From the NCBI RefSeq assembly GCF_000242595.2, contig NC_017098.1, forward strand, positions 2,893,501 to 2,957,500: a stretch of 64,000 bases of DNA. The letters are read 5' to 3'. Both the position numbers and the translations under genes were made by a program. The DNA comes from Spirochaeta africana DSM 8902 (GTDB lineage: Bacteria > Spirochaetota > Spirochaetia > DSM-27196 > DSM-8902). Each line of letters starts with the position of its first letter. Position 1 is the stretch's first letter. The notes below the pieces were generated by a model. It was not told the origin of the DNA, searched no databases, and worked only from the letters and a program-made list of their open reading frames with translations. Below, one piece after another: positions 43,527-52,730 of this stretch.

Positions 43527-45067
43527 TTTACTGCTCCTGTATCCCTGCGAAAGGGATTCTGCCCCATGCGAAACCGCAGCATATTTATTATGCCGCGCAC
43601 CCATTCATCGATAATCAGGGTGATGTACACCCCGGCCAGCCCGAATCCCGCGGGAAAGATCATTACATAACTGAATCCGACTACCATGATCGTGCCGAAG
43701 ATCTGCGAATACAGCATCCACTTCGTATCGCCGGTTCCCCGGATTGCATGCCCCATTACAATGTTGATTGACTGAGCCGGAACGAACAGGGCAGCCAGTC
43801 GAATCATTACAGCCGCCCGTCTGATCACCTCCGGATCGCGGGTAAAAATTCCTGCCAGGGTCTGCGGGATCGACAGCATCAATGCGGCGGCCCCCAGGCT
43901 GATCAGAAAACCGTATTTCTGACAGTGAAAACCGGCGCGCAGCGCCTCTCCTATCCCGGCAGGCGGTCGTGGCTGCTCGGGAAGCAGATCGGGAGCAGCG
44001 GCGGCACCGGCAATGCTGCCGTCTTCGGAGGCATTAGCGGCTGCAACCGCCTTGCCCCAGAGCTGACCGACGATGGTGGTTGCGGCCCTGGCAAATCCGA
44101 GGTACACAAACAGCCCCATCAGGTATATTCCCTGTACCAGCGAAACGATACCGATCGCCAGTTCATCAAGTGAATTGACCATACGAACCACTGCCAGCTG
44201 TCCACTGAACCACAGCAGGGACTCGAATCCCGCCGGCAGTCCGATTCTGACCGCTCCGTAGTAATGGCGCCATTTCGGACGCAGCAGAGCGGCCAGCTTG
44301 TAGCGGAACGGCAGTCGCCGGGTAGTCAGTGCAAGCGTGGTCAGGAGTATGGCGCCAACGGCATTGGCGATGACCGTGGCCACCGCAGCGCCCTGCAAGC
44401 CCAGTTGCGGGAATCCCCAGTTACCGAATATGAGCAGATAGTCGAACAGGATGTTCAACAGATTCTTGGTAATTCCGGTAATCATGATCGGCCTGGTGTA
44501 ACCAGCCCCCTGCAACACTGCCCCGCTGGTAATCTCGGCACCGATAAAAAACAGCGAGATCGCCAGTATCCGGACATAGGCAGTGGAGTCGGCCAGAACC
44601 TGCCCCCGGGCACCCAGCAGCGAAAAGATCTGCGATGCCCCAAGATACCAGACCAGGAACAGCAGGCCGGAAAAGGCGGTTGCGTAGACATAGGAGCTTT
44701 CTGCAAAATCCCGGGCCCGATCCGGTCGCCCCGCACCGATGTTCTGGGCCACCAGAATGGTCAGTCCCATGCTCGCCGAGAACAGAAACAGCGTTACCGC
44801 GTTAAAGGGGGTCATTACATTCCCGATTGCCGACAGGTAGCGCGGATCCAGGTTGCCGAGGAATGCCCGGTCGATGACCATCTGCAGATGCTGGACGATG
44901 TTCTGGATAATGATCGGAATCGCAATAGCAAAGATCCATTTCCGCCGGTCTCCGCGCGGAATGCTGTCGGCCACGTTCGGGTCCCACAGCACCGGCATTC
45001 GTCCCCCGGCTCGCAGTATCTGCGGTACCGGGGCCCGGTTCAACAGTCGTGATATATTCTTTCTCAT
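43523..45067 (-). CDS. MATE-family efflux transporter
   Basis: 514 residues, about 12 membrane helices, NorM/DinF-like: WIFAIAIPIIIQNIVQHLQMVIDRAFLGNLDPRYLSAIGN and QNIGAGRPDRARDFAESS. Exports cationic compounds by Na+ or H+ antiport. An Ala/Pro-rich insertion of about 35 residues (ANASEDGSIAGAAAAPDLLPEQPRPPAG) sits in the loop between the halves. Coupled to tetR (TAA-AA-ATG) and to the glucosidase (ATGA). Confidence 0.93.
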   Translation of the reverse strand: MRKNISRLLNRAPVPQILRAGGRMPVLWDPNVADSIPRGDRRKWIFAIAIPIIIQNIVQHLQMVIDRAFLGNLDPRYLSAIGNVMTPFNAVTLFLFSASMGLTILVAQNIGAGRPDRARDFAESSYVYATAFSGLLFLVWYLGASQIFSLLGARGQVLADSTAYVRILAISLFFIGAEITSGAVLQGAGYTRPIMITGITKNLLNILFDYLLIFGNWGFPQLGLQGAAVATVIANAVGAILLTTLALTTRRLPFRYKLAALLRPKWRHYYGAVRIGLPAGFESLLWFSGQLAVVRMVNSLDELAIGIVSLVQGIYLMGLFVYLGFARAATTIVGQLWGKAVAAANASEDGSIAGAAAAPDLLPEQPRPPAGIGEALRAGFHCQKYGFLISLGAAALMLSIPQTLAGIFTRDPEVIRRAAVMIRLAALFVPAQSINIVMGHAIRGTGDTKWMLYSQIFGTIMVVGFSYVMIFPAGFGLAGVYITLIIDEWVRGIINMLRFRMGQNPFRRDTGAVK

Positions 45068-45069
45068 TT

Positions 45070-45693
45070 TTATGCCTCTAACCGCTTCCAGTAGGATTCG
45101 AACAGCTCATCCAGCAGGTGATCCGCGGCCTTCATCCGATGATTCACAAACCGCAGGTACAGCAGCTGCTGCAGCTGCGCCTCCAGCTCCATGGCCAGCA
45201 AAAACGGATCCAGATCGCGGCGAATCTCGCCGTGCTGCTGAGCAGCACGAAAGGCATCGGTCAACTCCTGGAGCTTGCCGTCATCCCCCTGGTCGATACG
45301 CTGCTGAAACTCGGGATAGCGACGGGTAGCCTCGTAGAGAAAGCTGTAAAACCGCAGGATCGCATCGTCGTCGTCACTGCCTATCCAGGTATGGATGTCC
45401 CGCTTGGCCTGATCGATATGCCGGAATCCGGCATGCAGCCGCTCTCGCAGACTGTCGGCCGGGGCAACCCGCCAGCTTGGTCCCATCGGGCGACAGAAAA
45501 ACCGCTCCAGACACTGATAGTAGAGATCATCCTTGCCCTGAAAATGGTGATACAGGGCACCCTTCGATAGCCCCACCACTCTGCAGATCTCTTGCAGCGA
45601 GGTGCCGGCATACCCCTGCTGCATAAACACCGCCAGCGATTGCGTAATGATATAATCCTTGCTTGCCTGCCCTTTCGGTGTAGCGCCTTCCAT
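45070..45693 (-). CDS. TetR-family transcriptional regulator
   Basis: 207 residues. N-terminal helix-turn-helix: FMQQGYAGTSLQEICRVVGLSKGALYHHFQGKDDLYYQCLERFF. Start 45693 (MEGATPKGQ) has GGGAGG six bases upstream; the longer in-frame start lies across the operator. It probably represses its own operon with the MATE and glucosidase genes through the palindrome at 45734-45753. Confidence 0.92.
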   Translation of the reverse strand: MEGATPKGQASKDYIITQSLAVFMQQGYAGTSLQEICRVVGLSKGALYHHFQGKDDLYYQCLERFFCRPMGPSWRVAPADSLRERLHAGFRHIDQAKRDIHTWIGSDDDDAILRFYSFLYEATRRYPEFQQRIDQGDDGKLQELTDAFRAAQQHGEIRRDLDPFLLAMELEAQLQQLLYLRFVNHRMKAADHLLDELFESYWKRLEA

Positions 45694-45733
45694 AACACCT
45701 CCCGGTCCGCCTGCCTGCATCTGCAGTACTATC

Positions 45734-45753
45734 AATACCGACCGGTTGGTATT
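45734..45753. promoter_or_regulatory. Palindromic operator, probable TetR site
   Basis: AATACCGACCGGTTGGTATT, a 20-bp palindrome broken at one symmetric pair, about 40 bases before the tetR start. The core ACCGACCGGTNGGT resembles known TetR/AcrR operators. Confidence 0.75.
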
Positions 45754-45795
45754 TTATCTCATGCAGTCAAAGAGGGCAAGCCGTCGCGGCCGTTA

Positions 45796-47280
45796 TCAGG
45801 GCAAAACCTGCCGCTGCGCCAGGACCGCAGCCAGATCCCAGCGAGCCTGCTGCGCGGCATCGGCAGCCTGCATCCTGTCCAGACGGGCTTCATCCAGCTG
45901 AAGACGCCCTGCAGTACCGGCAGTAACACGCTCAGCCAGATCCTCTTCGGTTTGCCGGGCCAACTCCAGATCAGCCTCCAGCAGATCCAGTCGCTGTCGC
46001 AGCAGTTGAAGTCGCTCGGCGTAATCTGCATCTTCTCTTTCAGCCGCATCCCGTGCCTGCTGCACCTCAATCTGCGCCTGCTGCACCGCCAGATCCTCGG
46101 CAAGCGCGGTCTGCCGGGCTGCACCACCGTCGTACAGGGGGATACGCAGTCCGAAACCAACCGTCCAGTCTGTCCCGGCTCCCTCCAGCAGATCGCTCAC
46201 CGCCGCCCCGGGCTGGTCAGGTTCGTTGCGCTGTTCGGGATACCGCGGCTCCAGCCTGGCAAACACCGACAGCCGAGCCGCACGGTCTACCCGACCGATC
46301 AGCTGCTGCAGTTCGGCCTCCTGTACCCTGCGCTCTGCACGCCGTACGTCAGCTGACACCGGTTGATCCGGTGTGTCGAATGACGGTACGGGAGGATCGC
46401 TCTGGAGCTCGAGATCGCCGATGCCGATACCGCCGCCGGCAAGCTCTTCCAGGCGACGTTCCAGCGAGCGCAGGTTGTCACGGGTATTCAGTAACGCCTC
46501 GCGAGTACGATTTGCCCCGACCTGAAGACGCAGCAACTGTCGATCACTGATCAGTCCGTCGGCCAGATCCTGCTCGGCCTGGGCAAGACGCTCATCCTCC
46601 AGTGCCACCGCAAAACCGAGAGTTTCGACTGCATTCCGCAACGAGCTAACCGATCCGTACACCTCGACGGCAATCTCGTGAAGGCGTCGCTGCAAATCGG
46701 CCTGGCTGATATTCGCCGCCACAACCCCGGAACGCGCCAGATCATCCCGCGCAGCCAGGCTGCGTGTCTCGATAAAGCGCCCGCCCGGAAAGACAGGCTG
46801 GCTGAACTGTGCGGAAACATACGGTTTCAGCGAATACTCCAGGGCATTGGCATCTATCGGCGAACCCTCGGCGCGGCGCAGTGCAGCCCCTGTCTCCAGA
46901 TTCAATCGGCCGTCACCAAGCAGAGAAACCGCCCCACGCAGACGAGGTTCGACAGTGTGGGTCTCGGCTACGAATGCCCCCCCGGGGCCACCGGGAGCGC
47001 CATTCTCAGGGTCGATCCGACGTCGATCAAAGCTGTAGAGATCGGCATCCAGCTCCAGCTGCGGGCCCGCCCCGGCACGGGCCGCACGATATCCGGCCTG
47101 CGCCTCCTGCAGTGCCAGCTCGGCCAGCTGCAGATCAGGATTATGGCGCGCAACTGTATCCAGAAACTCCTCCAGTCGCAGAACCCCTGCAGAGAATTCG
47201 GCAGTCTCGGCACCCAGGAGCGGGGCCCCGACCAGCAATACCCCACAGGCCAGCGAAATCAGCAATCTTGGCTTTTTCAT
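45796..47280 (-). CDS. TolC-family outer-membrane efflux protein
   Basis: 494 residues. Signal peptide (about 1-23), then two OEP repeats with long amphipathic helices (LADGLISDRQLLRLQVGANRTREALLNTRDNLRSLERRLEEL...). Outer-membrane channel of a tripartite RND pump; its ATG overlaps the RND stop by four bases. Confidence 0.9.
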   Translation of the reverse strand: MKKPRLLISLACGVLLVGAPLLGAETAEFSAGVLRLEEFLDTVARHNPDLQLAELALQEAQAGYRAARAGAGPQLELDADLYSFDRRRIDPENGAPGGPGGAFVAETHTVEPRLRGAVSLLGDGRLNLETGAALRRAEGSPIDANALEYSLKPYVSAQFSQPVFPGGRFIETRSLAARDDLARSGVVAANISQADLQRRLHEIAVEVYGSVSSLRNAVETLGFAVALEDERLAQAEQDLADGLISDRQLLRLQVGANRTREALLNTRDNLRSLERRLEELAGGGIGIGDLELQSDPPVPSFDTPDQPVSADVRRAERRVQEAELQQLIGRVDRAARLSVFARLEPRYPEQRNEPDQPGAAVSDLLEGAGTDWTVGFGLRIPLYDGGAARQTALAEDLAVQQAQIEVQQARDAAEREDADYAERLQLLRQRLDLLEADLELARQTEEDLAERVTAGTAGRLQLDEARLDRMQAADAAQQARWDLAAVLAQRQVLP

Positions 47281-50200
47281 GAATTCTCTCCGGATTTCAG
47301 CATTTTTCGCCCGGTTCCCTTACCCCGGCTGCGTCGATCATAGAACAGCCCGTAGATACACGGGATAATTATCAATGCAGTTATGGTCGAGAACAACAGG
47401 CCGAAAACAATCGTGCCCGCCATCGGGCTCCAGACCACACTGCGTCCGCCAATACCCAGCGCTATCGGCAGCAGCCCCGCGATTGTAGTCAGACTGGTCA
47501 GCAGTATGGGGCGCAGTCTGGCAACTGCCCCCTGGATTACCGCCTCTGCGGTTGCCATCCCGTCGCGACGCTCTTCATTGATAAAGCTGATAAGTACGAT
47601 GCTGTCATTTACCGCGATGCCAGCCAGGGCAACCCCGGCATAGATTACCGTCGTGGACAGCGGGGTTCCGGTCATCAGCAGGAACAGAATCACCCCGACG
47701 AAGGCGAACGGCACACTGAACATTATCAGTATCGGCTGGGTATAGCTGCGAAACTGGGTTGCCAGGATCAGGTAAATCAGGAACACCCCGATCAGAAATA
47801 CCCGCAAAATATCAAACAGCAGGGTACCAAACTCGGCAAACTGACCGCCGACATCCAGCTGTACATCGGGCACCTCCGGACTGATCTGCGTAAAGAACAG
47901 TTCTTCGATCTCCCGGTTTACCCTCCGCAGGTCCACCTCCGGCAGGGCCTCTGCCTCTATCGTGACCTCGCGACGACCGTCCAGGCGCCGAATTGAGCTG
48001 AGCACCTCGCTGTCCTCGATACTGGCAACCGCATCAAACGGGATACTGCGGCCATCCGGCGCAGGAATTCGCAGCTGGGCAAAGCGATCATAGGTCATCT
48101 GGACCGGCAGATCATAGCGCACCCGGATCCCGATCTCCTCGTTGTCAATAAACACCGACCCGGCGTCCACCCCGTCAAATGCCGCCCGCACAAAGTTGCC
48201 GATCTGGGCCCGACTGAGTCCATAGCGTGCCGCCTGAAAATCATCGACGATAATCCGCAATTCAGGGCTGGATAGCAGCAGGTTGTCCCGGACATCGAAC
48301 ACGCCCTCGATCTGCTGCAGCTCCTCCCGGATCTCCGAGGCTGCGGCCTCAAGCTGATCGAAAGAGTTGCCGAAGAGGCGAAAGCTGAGCGGTGGATCCA
48401 CCGGCGGCCCGGTTTGCTGGGTGCGGTACCGCACCTGCTCTGCCCCGGGGATATGCCTTGTCAAGGCTTCGGCATCGCGCAGCACCGCCGGCACCGGCCT
48501 GGTCCGCCCCTCCTCGCGCTCCAACAGGTCCACAATAATCTGCCCTACCGTTGCATCACTGACGTTCTCGTTGTCACCAGCCGAAAACCCCACATAGGCA
48601 TTGACAGCCCGCACCTCGCCCTGTCCGATCAGCGGCATCAGCTCCTGCTCAAACTGCCGCACCACACGATCGGTCTGCTGTATCGGGGTGCCCGCCGGCA
48701 TCTGGATGTCAATAAAAAATACACTGAAATCCTCGGCATCGAACAGGTTCTGCCGAATCTGCCCGACCAGGGAAAAGGTGCCTATCATAATCGCCGCGGT
48801 TACCAGCAGCACCCTTTTTCGACGACGGTACAGGGCGGTCAGCAGTCGCGCAAATCTATCCTGCAGGCCGTCAATCCAGCGTGCCATACGGGTCTCCCGC
48901 AGCTTCCCTGGCCAGTCGGCATAATGACTTGGCAGAAATACCGTAGCCTCAAGGGTACTGACTACCAGTGCAATACTCACGGTGAGCGGTACCACCCGCA
49001 AAAAGCGACCGATAATCCCCGGCAAAAAGGTCAGCGGCAGGAATGCGGCCACCGTGGTAGCGGTAGCAGCCCACACCGGGATTGCCACCTGGTTCACCCC
49101 GCGGATAGCCGCCTGATGCTTGGAAAGCCCCTGCTGCTGCAGCCGAAAACTGTTCTCCACGATTACAATTGCATGATCAACAACCAGCCCGAGCACCAGC
49201 ACCAGTCCGAACAGGGTGTTGCTGTTCAGGGTCTCGCCCAGATACTCCAGAATGATAAAGGTAACCGCAAAGGTAACCGGAATCCCGAGAGCAGCCATCA
49301 GGGCATTACGCATCCCCACAAAGACCAGAAGGATTGCCACCAACAGGATCAGCCCGAACACGGCATTGGTAACCAGCACGTTGATACTGTCACGTATCTG
49401 CACGGTCGAGTCGTTGAAGTACACAATCTCCAGACCTTCGGCGAATCCCTGCTCCTGGAACTGGTCTACAACAACACGAACATCCTCGATGATGCCAACG
49501 CTGCTCCCGCCAGGGACCTTAGTGATCCGCAGGCTGATTGCCGAGCGCCCGTTAAACCGCGCTGCCAGCCCCTCATTGTCAAACGTCTGCCGGGTCGTGG
49601 CCACATCCCCGACACGAACTGTCTGGCCATCCTCGCCGGTTCGCAAAATCACCTGGGCAAAATCCTCGGCAGACTGGATCTCTCCGACCGTCCGGAGCAA
49701 CAGGCTGCGACTCGGGGTGGTGAGCGAACCGCCCGGAATGGTAACATTGCGCGCCTGCAGCGACTGCACCACCTGATCCAGGCTGATCCCCAGCCGCTCC
49801 AGTTGCTGCTGATCCGGTTCTATCATGATCACCGGATCACGAGAACCGACCAGATTCACCCCGGAAACCTCACGAACCCCTTCGATACGATCAGCCAGCC
49901 GTTTGGCAGTACGATTCAGTTCCTCGTAGGGGCGATCCCCGTACAGCACCACCTCGATCACCGGCAGAAAATCGTTGGAGCTGAACTCACTGATCTGTGC
50001 CTGCGCTACTCCGTCTGGTAGCGACAGCGCGTTGTACCGGTTCTGGGCCTCCTGGAAAACCCGATCGAATTCACGCCTGGTTATCCCCTGGTCGAACTGC
50101 AGGGATATCGCCGCCACACCATCGCTGGTAACCGACTGCACCGTCGACAGTTGATCCAGTCCCTGCATGGCGGTTTCTACCCGGGTTGTCACCGTAGCCT

Positions 50201-50378
50201 CGATATCCTCGGCACTCACTCCGGGATACGGCACCGTGATGTTGATGAAGAAAAACGGCACCTCGGAGAACTGTTCCTGCGGCAGGCGAATGACGCTCAG
50301 CAGCCCGATCACCAGCAGCAGCACCGTCAGGATGTTCACCAGAACCGGGTTTCGCACCGAAAAATCACCGATTGTCAT
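47277..50378 (-). CDS. RND efflux transporter (AcrB-like)
   Basis: 1033 residues with the 12-helix, two-porter-domain layout. N-terminus NPVLVNILTVLLLVIGLLSVIRLP; TM4 motif LGLVVDHAIVIVENSF keeps one Asp of the usual Asp-Asp relay, with His in second place; TM11 region IAVNDSIVLISFINEERRDG. Proton-driven export of hydrophobic compounds. Order MFP-RND-OMF. Sequence places it in the hydrophobe/amphiphile efflux group; the substrate is unknown. Confidence 0.93.
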   Translation of the reverse strand: MTIGDFSVRNPVLVNILTVLLLVIGLLSVIRLPQEQFSEVPFFFINITVPYPGVSAEDIEATVTTRVETAMQGLDQLSTVQSVTSDGVAAISLQFDQGITRREFDRVFQEAQNRYNALSLPDGVAQAQISEFSSNDFLPVIEVVLYGDRPYEELNRTAKRLADRIEGVREVSGVNLVGSRDPVIMIEPDQQQLERLGISLDQVVQSLQARNVTIPGGSLTTPSRSLLLRTVGEIQSAEDFAQVILRTGEDGQTVRVGDVATTRQTFDNEGLAARFNGRSAISLRITKVPGGSSVGIIEDVRVVVDQFQEQGFAEGLEIVYFNDSTVQIRDSINVLVTNAVFGLILLVAILLVFVGMRNALMAALGIPVTFAVTFIILEYLGETLNSNTLFGLVLVLGLVVDHAIVIVENSFRLQQQGLSKHQAAIRGVNQVAIPVWAATATTVAAFLPLTFLPGIIGRFLRVVPLTVSIALVVSTLEATVFLPSHYADWPGKLRETRMARWIDGLQDRFARLLTALYRRRKRVLLVTAAIMIGTFSLVGQIRQNLFDAEDFSVFFIDIQMPAGTPIQQTDRVVRQFEQELMPLIGQGEVRAVNAYVGFSAGDNENVSDATVGQIIVDLLEREEGRTRPVPAVLRDAEALTRHIPGAEQVRYRTQQTGPPVDPPLSFRLFGNSFDQLEAAASEIREELQQIEGVFDVRDNLLLSSPELRIIVDDFQAARYGLSRAQIGNFVRAAFDGVDAGSVFIDNEEIGIRVRYDLPVQMTYDRFAQLRIPAPDGRSIPFDAVASIEDSEVLSSIRRLDGRREVTIEAEALPEVDLRRVNREIEELFFTQISPEVPDVQLDVGGQFAEFGTLLFDILRVFLIGVFLIYLILATQFRSYTQPILIMFSVPFAFVGVILFLLMTGTPLSTTVIYAGVALAGIAVNDSIVLISFINEERRDGMATAEAVIQGAVARLRPILLTSLTTIAGLLPIALGIGGRSVVWSPMAGTIVFGLLFSTITALIIIPCIYGLFYDRRSRGKGTGRKMLKSGENS

Positions 50379-50389
50379 GCAGCCGCCTC

Positions 50390-51541
50390 CTACTGTATAT
50401 CCGTACTGATGCCGACAATGCTCACCGTTACCAGGCTGCCGTCCTCAAGACTGCTGACCCCGCTGCTGATTACCACATCGCCCGGCTGCAGACCCTCCAC
50501 CACCGCGGCGCGTGGTCCGCGACGGCCAGCCAGCCGTACTTCCCGTTCACGTGCGACTCCGTCGACAGCAACAAACACCACGGTTCGTCCCTGCCGACTG
50601 GTTACCGCCGCAGCGGGGGCAATAATTACCGTCTCGGCATCTGCCGCAGCTATACTGGCATTCCCGGACAGGCCGCTGCGCCCCTGAAAAGCTGGCGGAT
50701 TCTTCCACTCAATGATCACCGGGAAGCTGCCCGACAGAGGATCGGCCCCTGCCCCGACACTGCGCACCACCCCGGGGAAGGCCTCGTTCCGGAAACTGGA
50801 CACGAATACCTGCACCGGATTTCCCGACTGGATACGACCCACCGAGCGCTCGCCAACCCCGACGCGCATGCGCAACCGGGAGGTATCGACAATTCGCACT
50901 ACCCGGCTGCCCGGGCTCAGCAGATTACCGACCTGGATCTCGGAACCGGCGTCCGCAATGTGTCCGGAAAAGGGCGCCCGTACTGTCCGGTTCTCGTAGG
51001 CCCGACGGGCCTGTTCACGAGCGCTTTCAGCCCCGGCGGCAGCTGCCCGCGCCTGGGTCAGCTCAGCCTGGCTGGCACTGCCGCGCTCAAAGCGGCGTTG
51101 AGCCGACTCATAATCCAGGCGCGCTGCCGACAGCTGCTGCTCGGCCTGTCGCAGCCCTGCAGCTTCGGCCCGATCATCGAACCGGACCAGGGCTGAGCCT
51201 GCCTCTACCCGTTCCCCCAGCTCGAACAGCACCTCCTGAATAACCCCCTGGGTTTCAGTTACCACGGTTGCCTCGCGAATACCGGCAACCGTACCGGAGA
51301 CCGGGATGGCATCTGCCAACGACCCGGCAGCGGCCTCGTAACCGCGGACGGCCACAGAGATATCGGAGTCCCGGTTACCTGTCGTAGCCGCATCACCGCC
51401 GGTGCGGGAATCAGCTGCCACCCCGGATTGCCCGGCATCCGCCTCGGTCGCGTTATTGCCTACAACAGAGCACCCGGCTGTCACCAGCACCACGGCAGCT
51501 ATAGTTGCTACGACACGCACGTACGTTTTTGATATCTTCAT
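50390..51541 (-). CDS. RND periplasmic adaptor lipoprotein (MFP)
   Basis: 383 residues. Lipobox LVTAGC (Cys24) after a hydrophobic stretch. Lipoyl halves flank a short alpha hairpin (RQAEQQLSAARLDYESAQRRFERGSASQAELTQARAAAAGAESAREQARRAY), then beta-barrel and membrane-proximal domains. Start 51541 is chosen for the signal sequence; a TATACT lies nine bases upstream. Confidence 0.9.
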   Translation of the reverse strand: MKISKTYVRVVATIAAVVLVTAGCSVVGNNATEADAGQSGVAADSRTGGDAATTGNRDSDISVAVRGYEAAAGSLADAIPVSGTVAGIREATVVTETQGVIQEVLFELGERVEAGSALVRFDDRAEAAGLRQAEQQLSAARLDYESAQRRFERGSASQAELTQARAAAAGAESAREQARRAYENRTVRAPFSGHIADAGSEIQVGNLLSPGSRVVRIVDTSRLRMRVGVGERSVGRIQSGNPVQVFVSSFRNEAFPGVVRSVGAGADPLSGSFPVIIEWKNPPAFQGRSGLSGNASIAAADAETVIIAPAAAVTSRQGRTVVFVAVDGVAREREVRLAGRRGPRAAVVEGLQPGDVVISSGVSSLEDGSLVTVSIVGISTDIQ

Positions 51542-51643
51542 AACTCTTTGAGTATACTCATGGCACCCCGCTGTCGGCCATATAACTTCGACGATTTGTA
51601 TCACTGGTAGCATAAATCAGATGATTCAAGTACAAGTTAGGGT

Positions 51644-52693
51644 ATGATCAACAGCACTGGGAATTTTTTTGCCGTGGCGGTACCCGGCACAGAGGGAGCA
51701 GTTGCAGCCGAACTGCGGGAACTCGGGGTTGAATTCCCGGCCGCCGAGCATGGCGGGGTAAGCTGGCAGGGCCGTCCAGTCGATGCCGAACGGATTGCCG
51801 GGCTGGCACTCACCCCAAGCAGGCTGCTGATGCGTATCGCCGAGTTCCCGGTAACCCGATTCCCGGAACTGGTCCGCAAAACCGCCAACCTGCCCTGGGA
51901 TCAGCTGCTGTCCCGGCCAGATTTTTCTGTTCGCGCCAGTTGTCACCGTTCCAAGCTCTACCATTCAGCCGCAGTTGAACAGCGTATCCGGCTGGGTATA
52001 GAACAGCGTATTGCCGGATCACCGCTGCTCCACGCTGCCCCCGTCCCAGATCATCCCTCGACATTAATTGTGGTCCGCATCCAGCATAATCAGTGCCAGA
52101 TCAGTATCACCCTCGGCAATCCCGATCTGCATCGCCGCGGCTACCGCCACGCCGGGGCCAAGGCACCACTGCGGGAGAATCTCGCAGCAGTCCTGCTGCA
52201 GCTCTCCGGCTGGGACGGCAACTCAGCCCTGTACGATCCCTTCTGCGGTTCAGGAACGATTCCGATCGAGGCTGCTCTACTTGCCCGACGCCGCGGATAC
52301 AGCCCGAACATTTATGGCTCTGATCGCGATGCTGGTGCCTGCAGTATCTCAGCGACCAATGCGGCTCAAGCCGGCTGTAGTGCTGCGGTGACAATCCGGC
52401 AGCACTCGATCAGCGATCTGCACCAGTCTGCACCGCATAGTCACGTCCATGTGGTAACCAACCCTCCCTACGGCAAACGAATAAACTCTACCCGGGACAT
52501 GAGGAACCTCTATGCACGCTTTGGCAAGGTTTTACAAACGGAATTCCCGGGCAGCAGCCTCACGGTATTGTGCACCGCTGGAACCGAAGGTGATATCCTG
52601 CTGGGGCAGCTTGGATTTCCGGTGCAGACTGTCACATCCTTTTCCAACGGCGGGCTGCCAACCGCGGTCAGAACAGGCACAATCCCGGTATAA
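51644..52693 (+). CDS. 23S rRNA m2G2445-type methyltransferase (RlmL N-terminal family)
   Basis: 349 residues. N-terminal ferredoxin-like plus THUMP domain (about 1-160), then a Rossmann methyltransferase with YDPFCGSGTIPIEAALLARRRGYSPNIYGSD and the catalytic NPPYG (in VVTNPPYGKRI). It corresponds to the m2G half of E. coli RlmL; the m7G half (RlmK) is absent, as in most bacteria. Divergent from the MFP gene, it overlaps nothing. Confidence 0.9.
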   Translation: MINSTGNFFAVAVPGTEGAVAAELRELGVEFPAAEHGGVSWQGRPVDAERIAGLALTPSRLLMRIAEFPVTRFPELVRKTANLPWDQLLSRPDFSVRASCHRSKLYHSAAVEQRIRLGIEQRIAGSPLLHAAPVPDHPSTLIVVRIQHNQCQISITLGNPDLHRRGYRHAGAKAPLRENLAAVLLQLSGWDGNSALYDPFCGSGTIPIEAALLARRRGYSPNIYGSDRDAGACSISATNAAQAGCSAAVTIRQHSISDLHQSAPHSHVHVVTNPPYGKRINSTRDMRNLYARFGKVLQTEFPGSSLTVLCTAGTEGDILLGQLGFPVQTVTSFSNGGLPTAVRTGTIPV

Positions 52694-52694
52694 C

Positions 52695-52724
52695 TTGCAC
52701 ATCACGACTCGGTTCACTATTTTT
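52695..52724 (+). promoter_or_regulatory. Candidate promoter of the M16 gene, leaderless type
   Basis: TTGCAC (52695-52700), 18 bases, TATTTT (52719-52724), then six bases and the ATG at 52731. Confidence 0.5.
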
Positions 52725-52730
52725 ACCGGT

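Noticed and set aside
42123..43670. Open frame of 515 codons on the plus strand
   Set aside because: Antisense to the GH13 gene with no family signal.
48414..50021. Open frame of 535 codons on the plus strand
   Set aside because: Antisense shadow of the first RND gene; composition follows the codon positions of the opposite strand.
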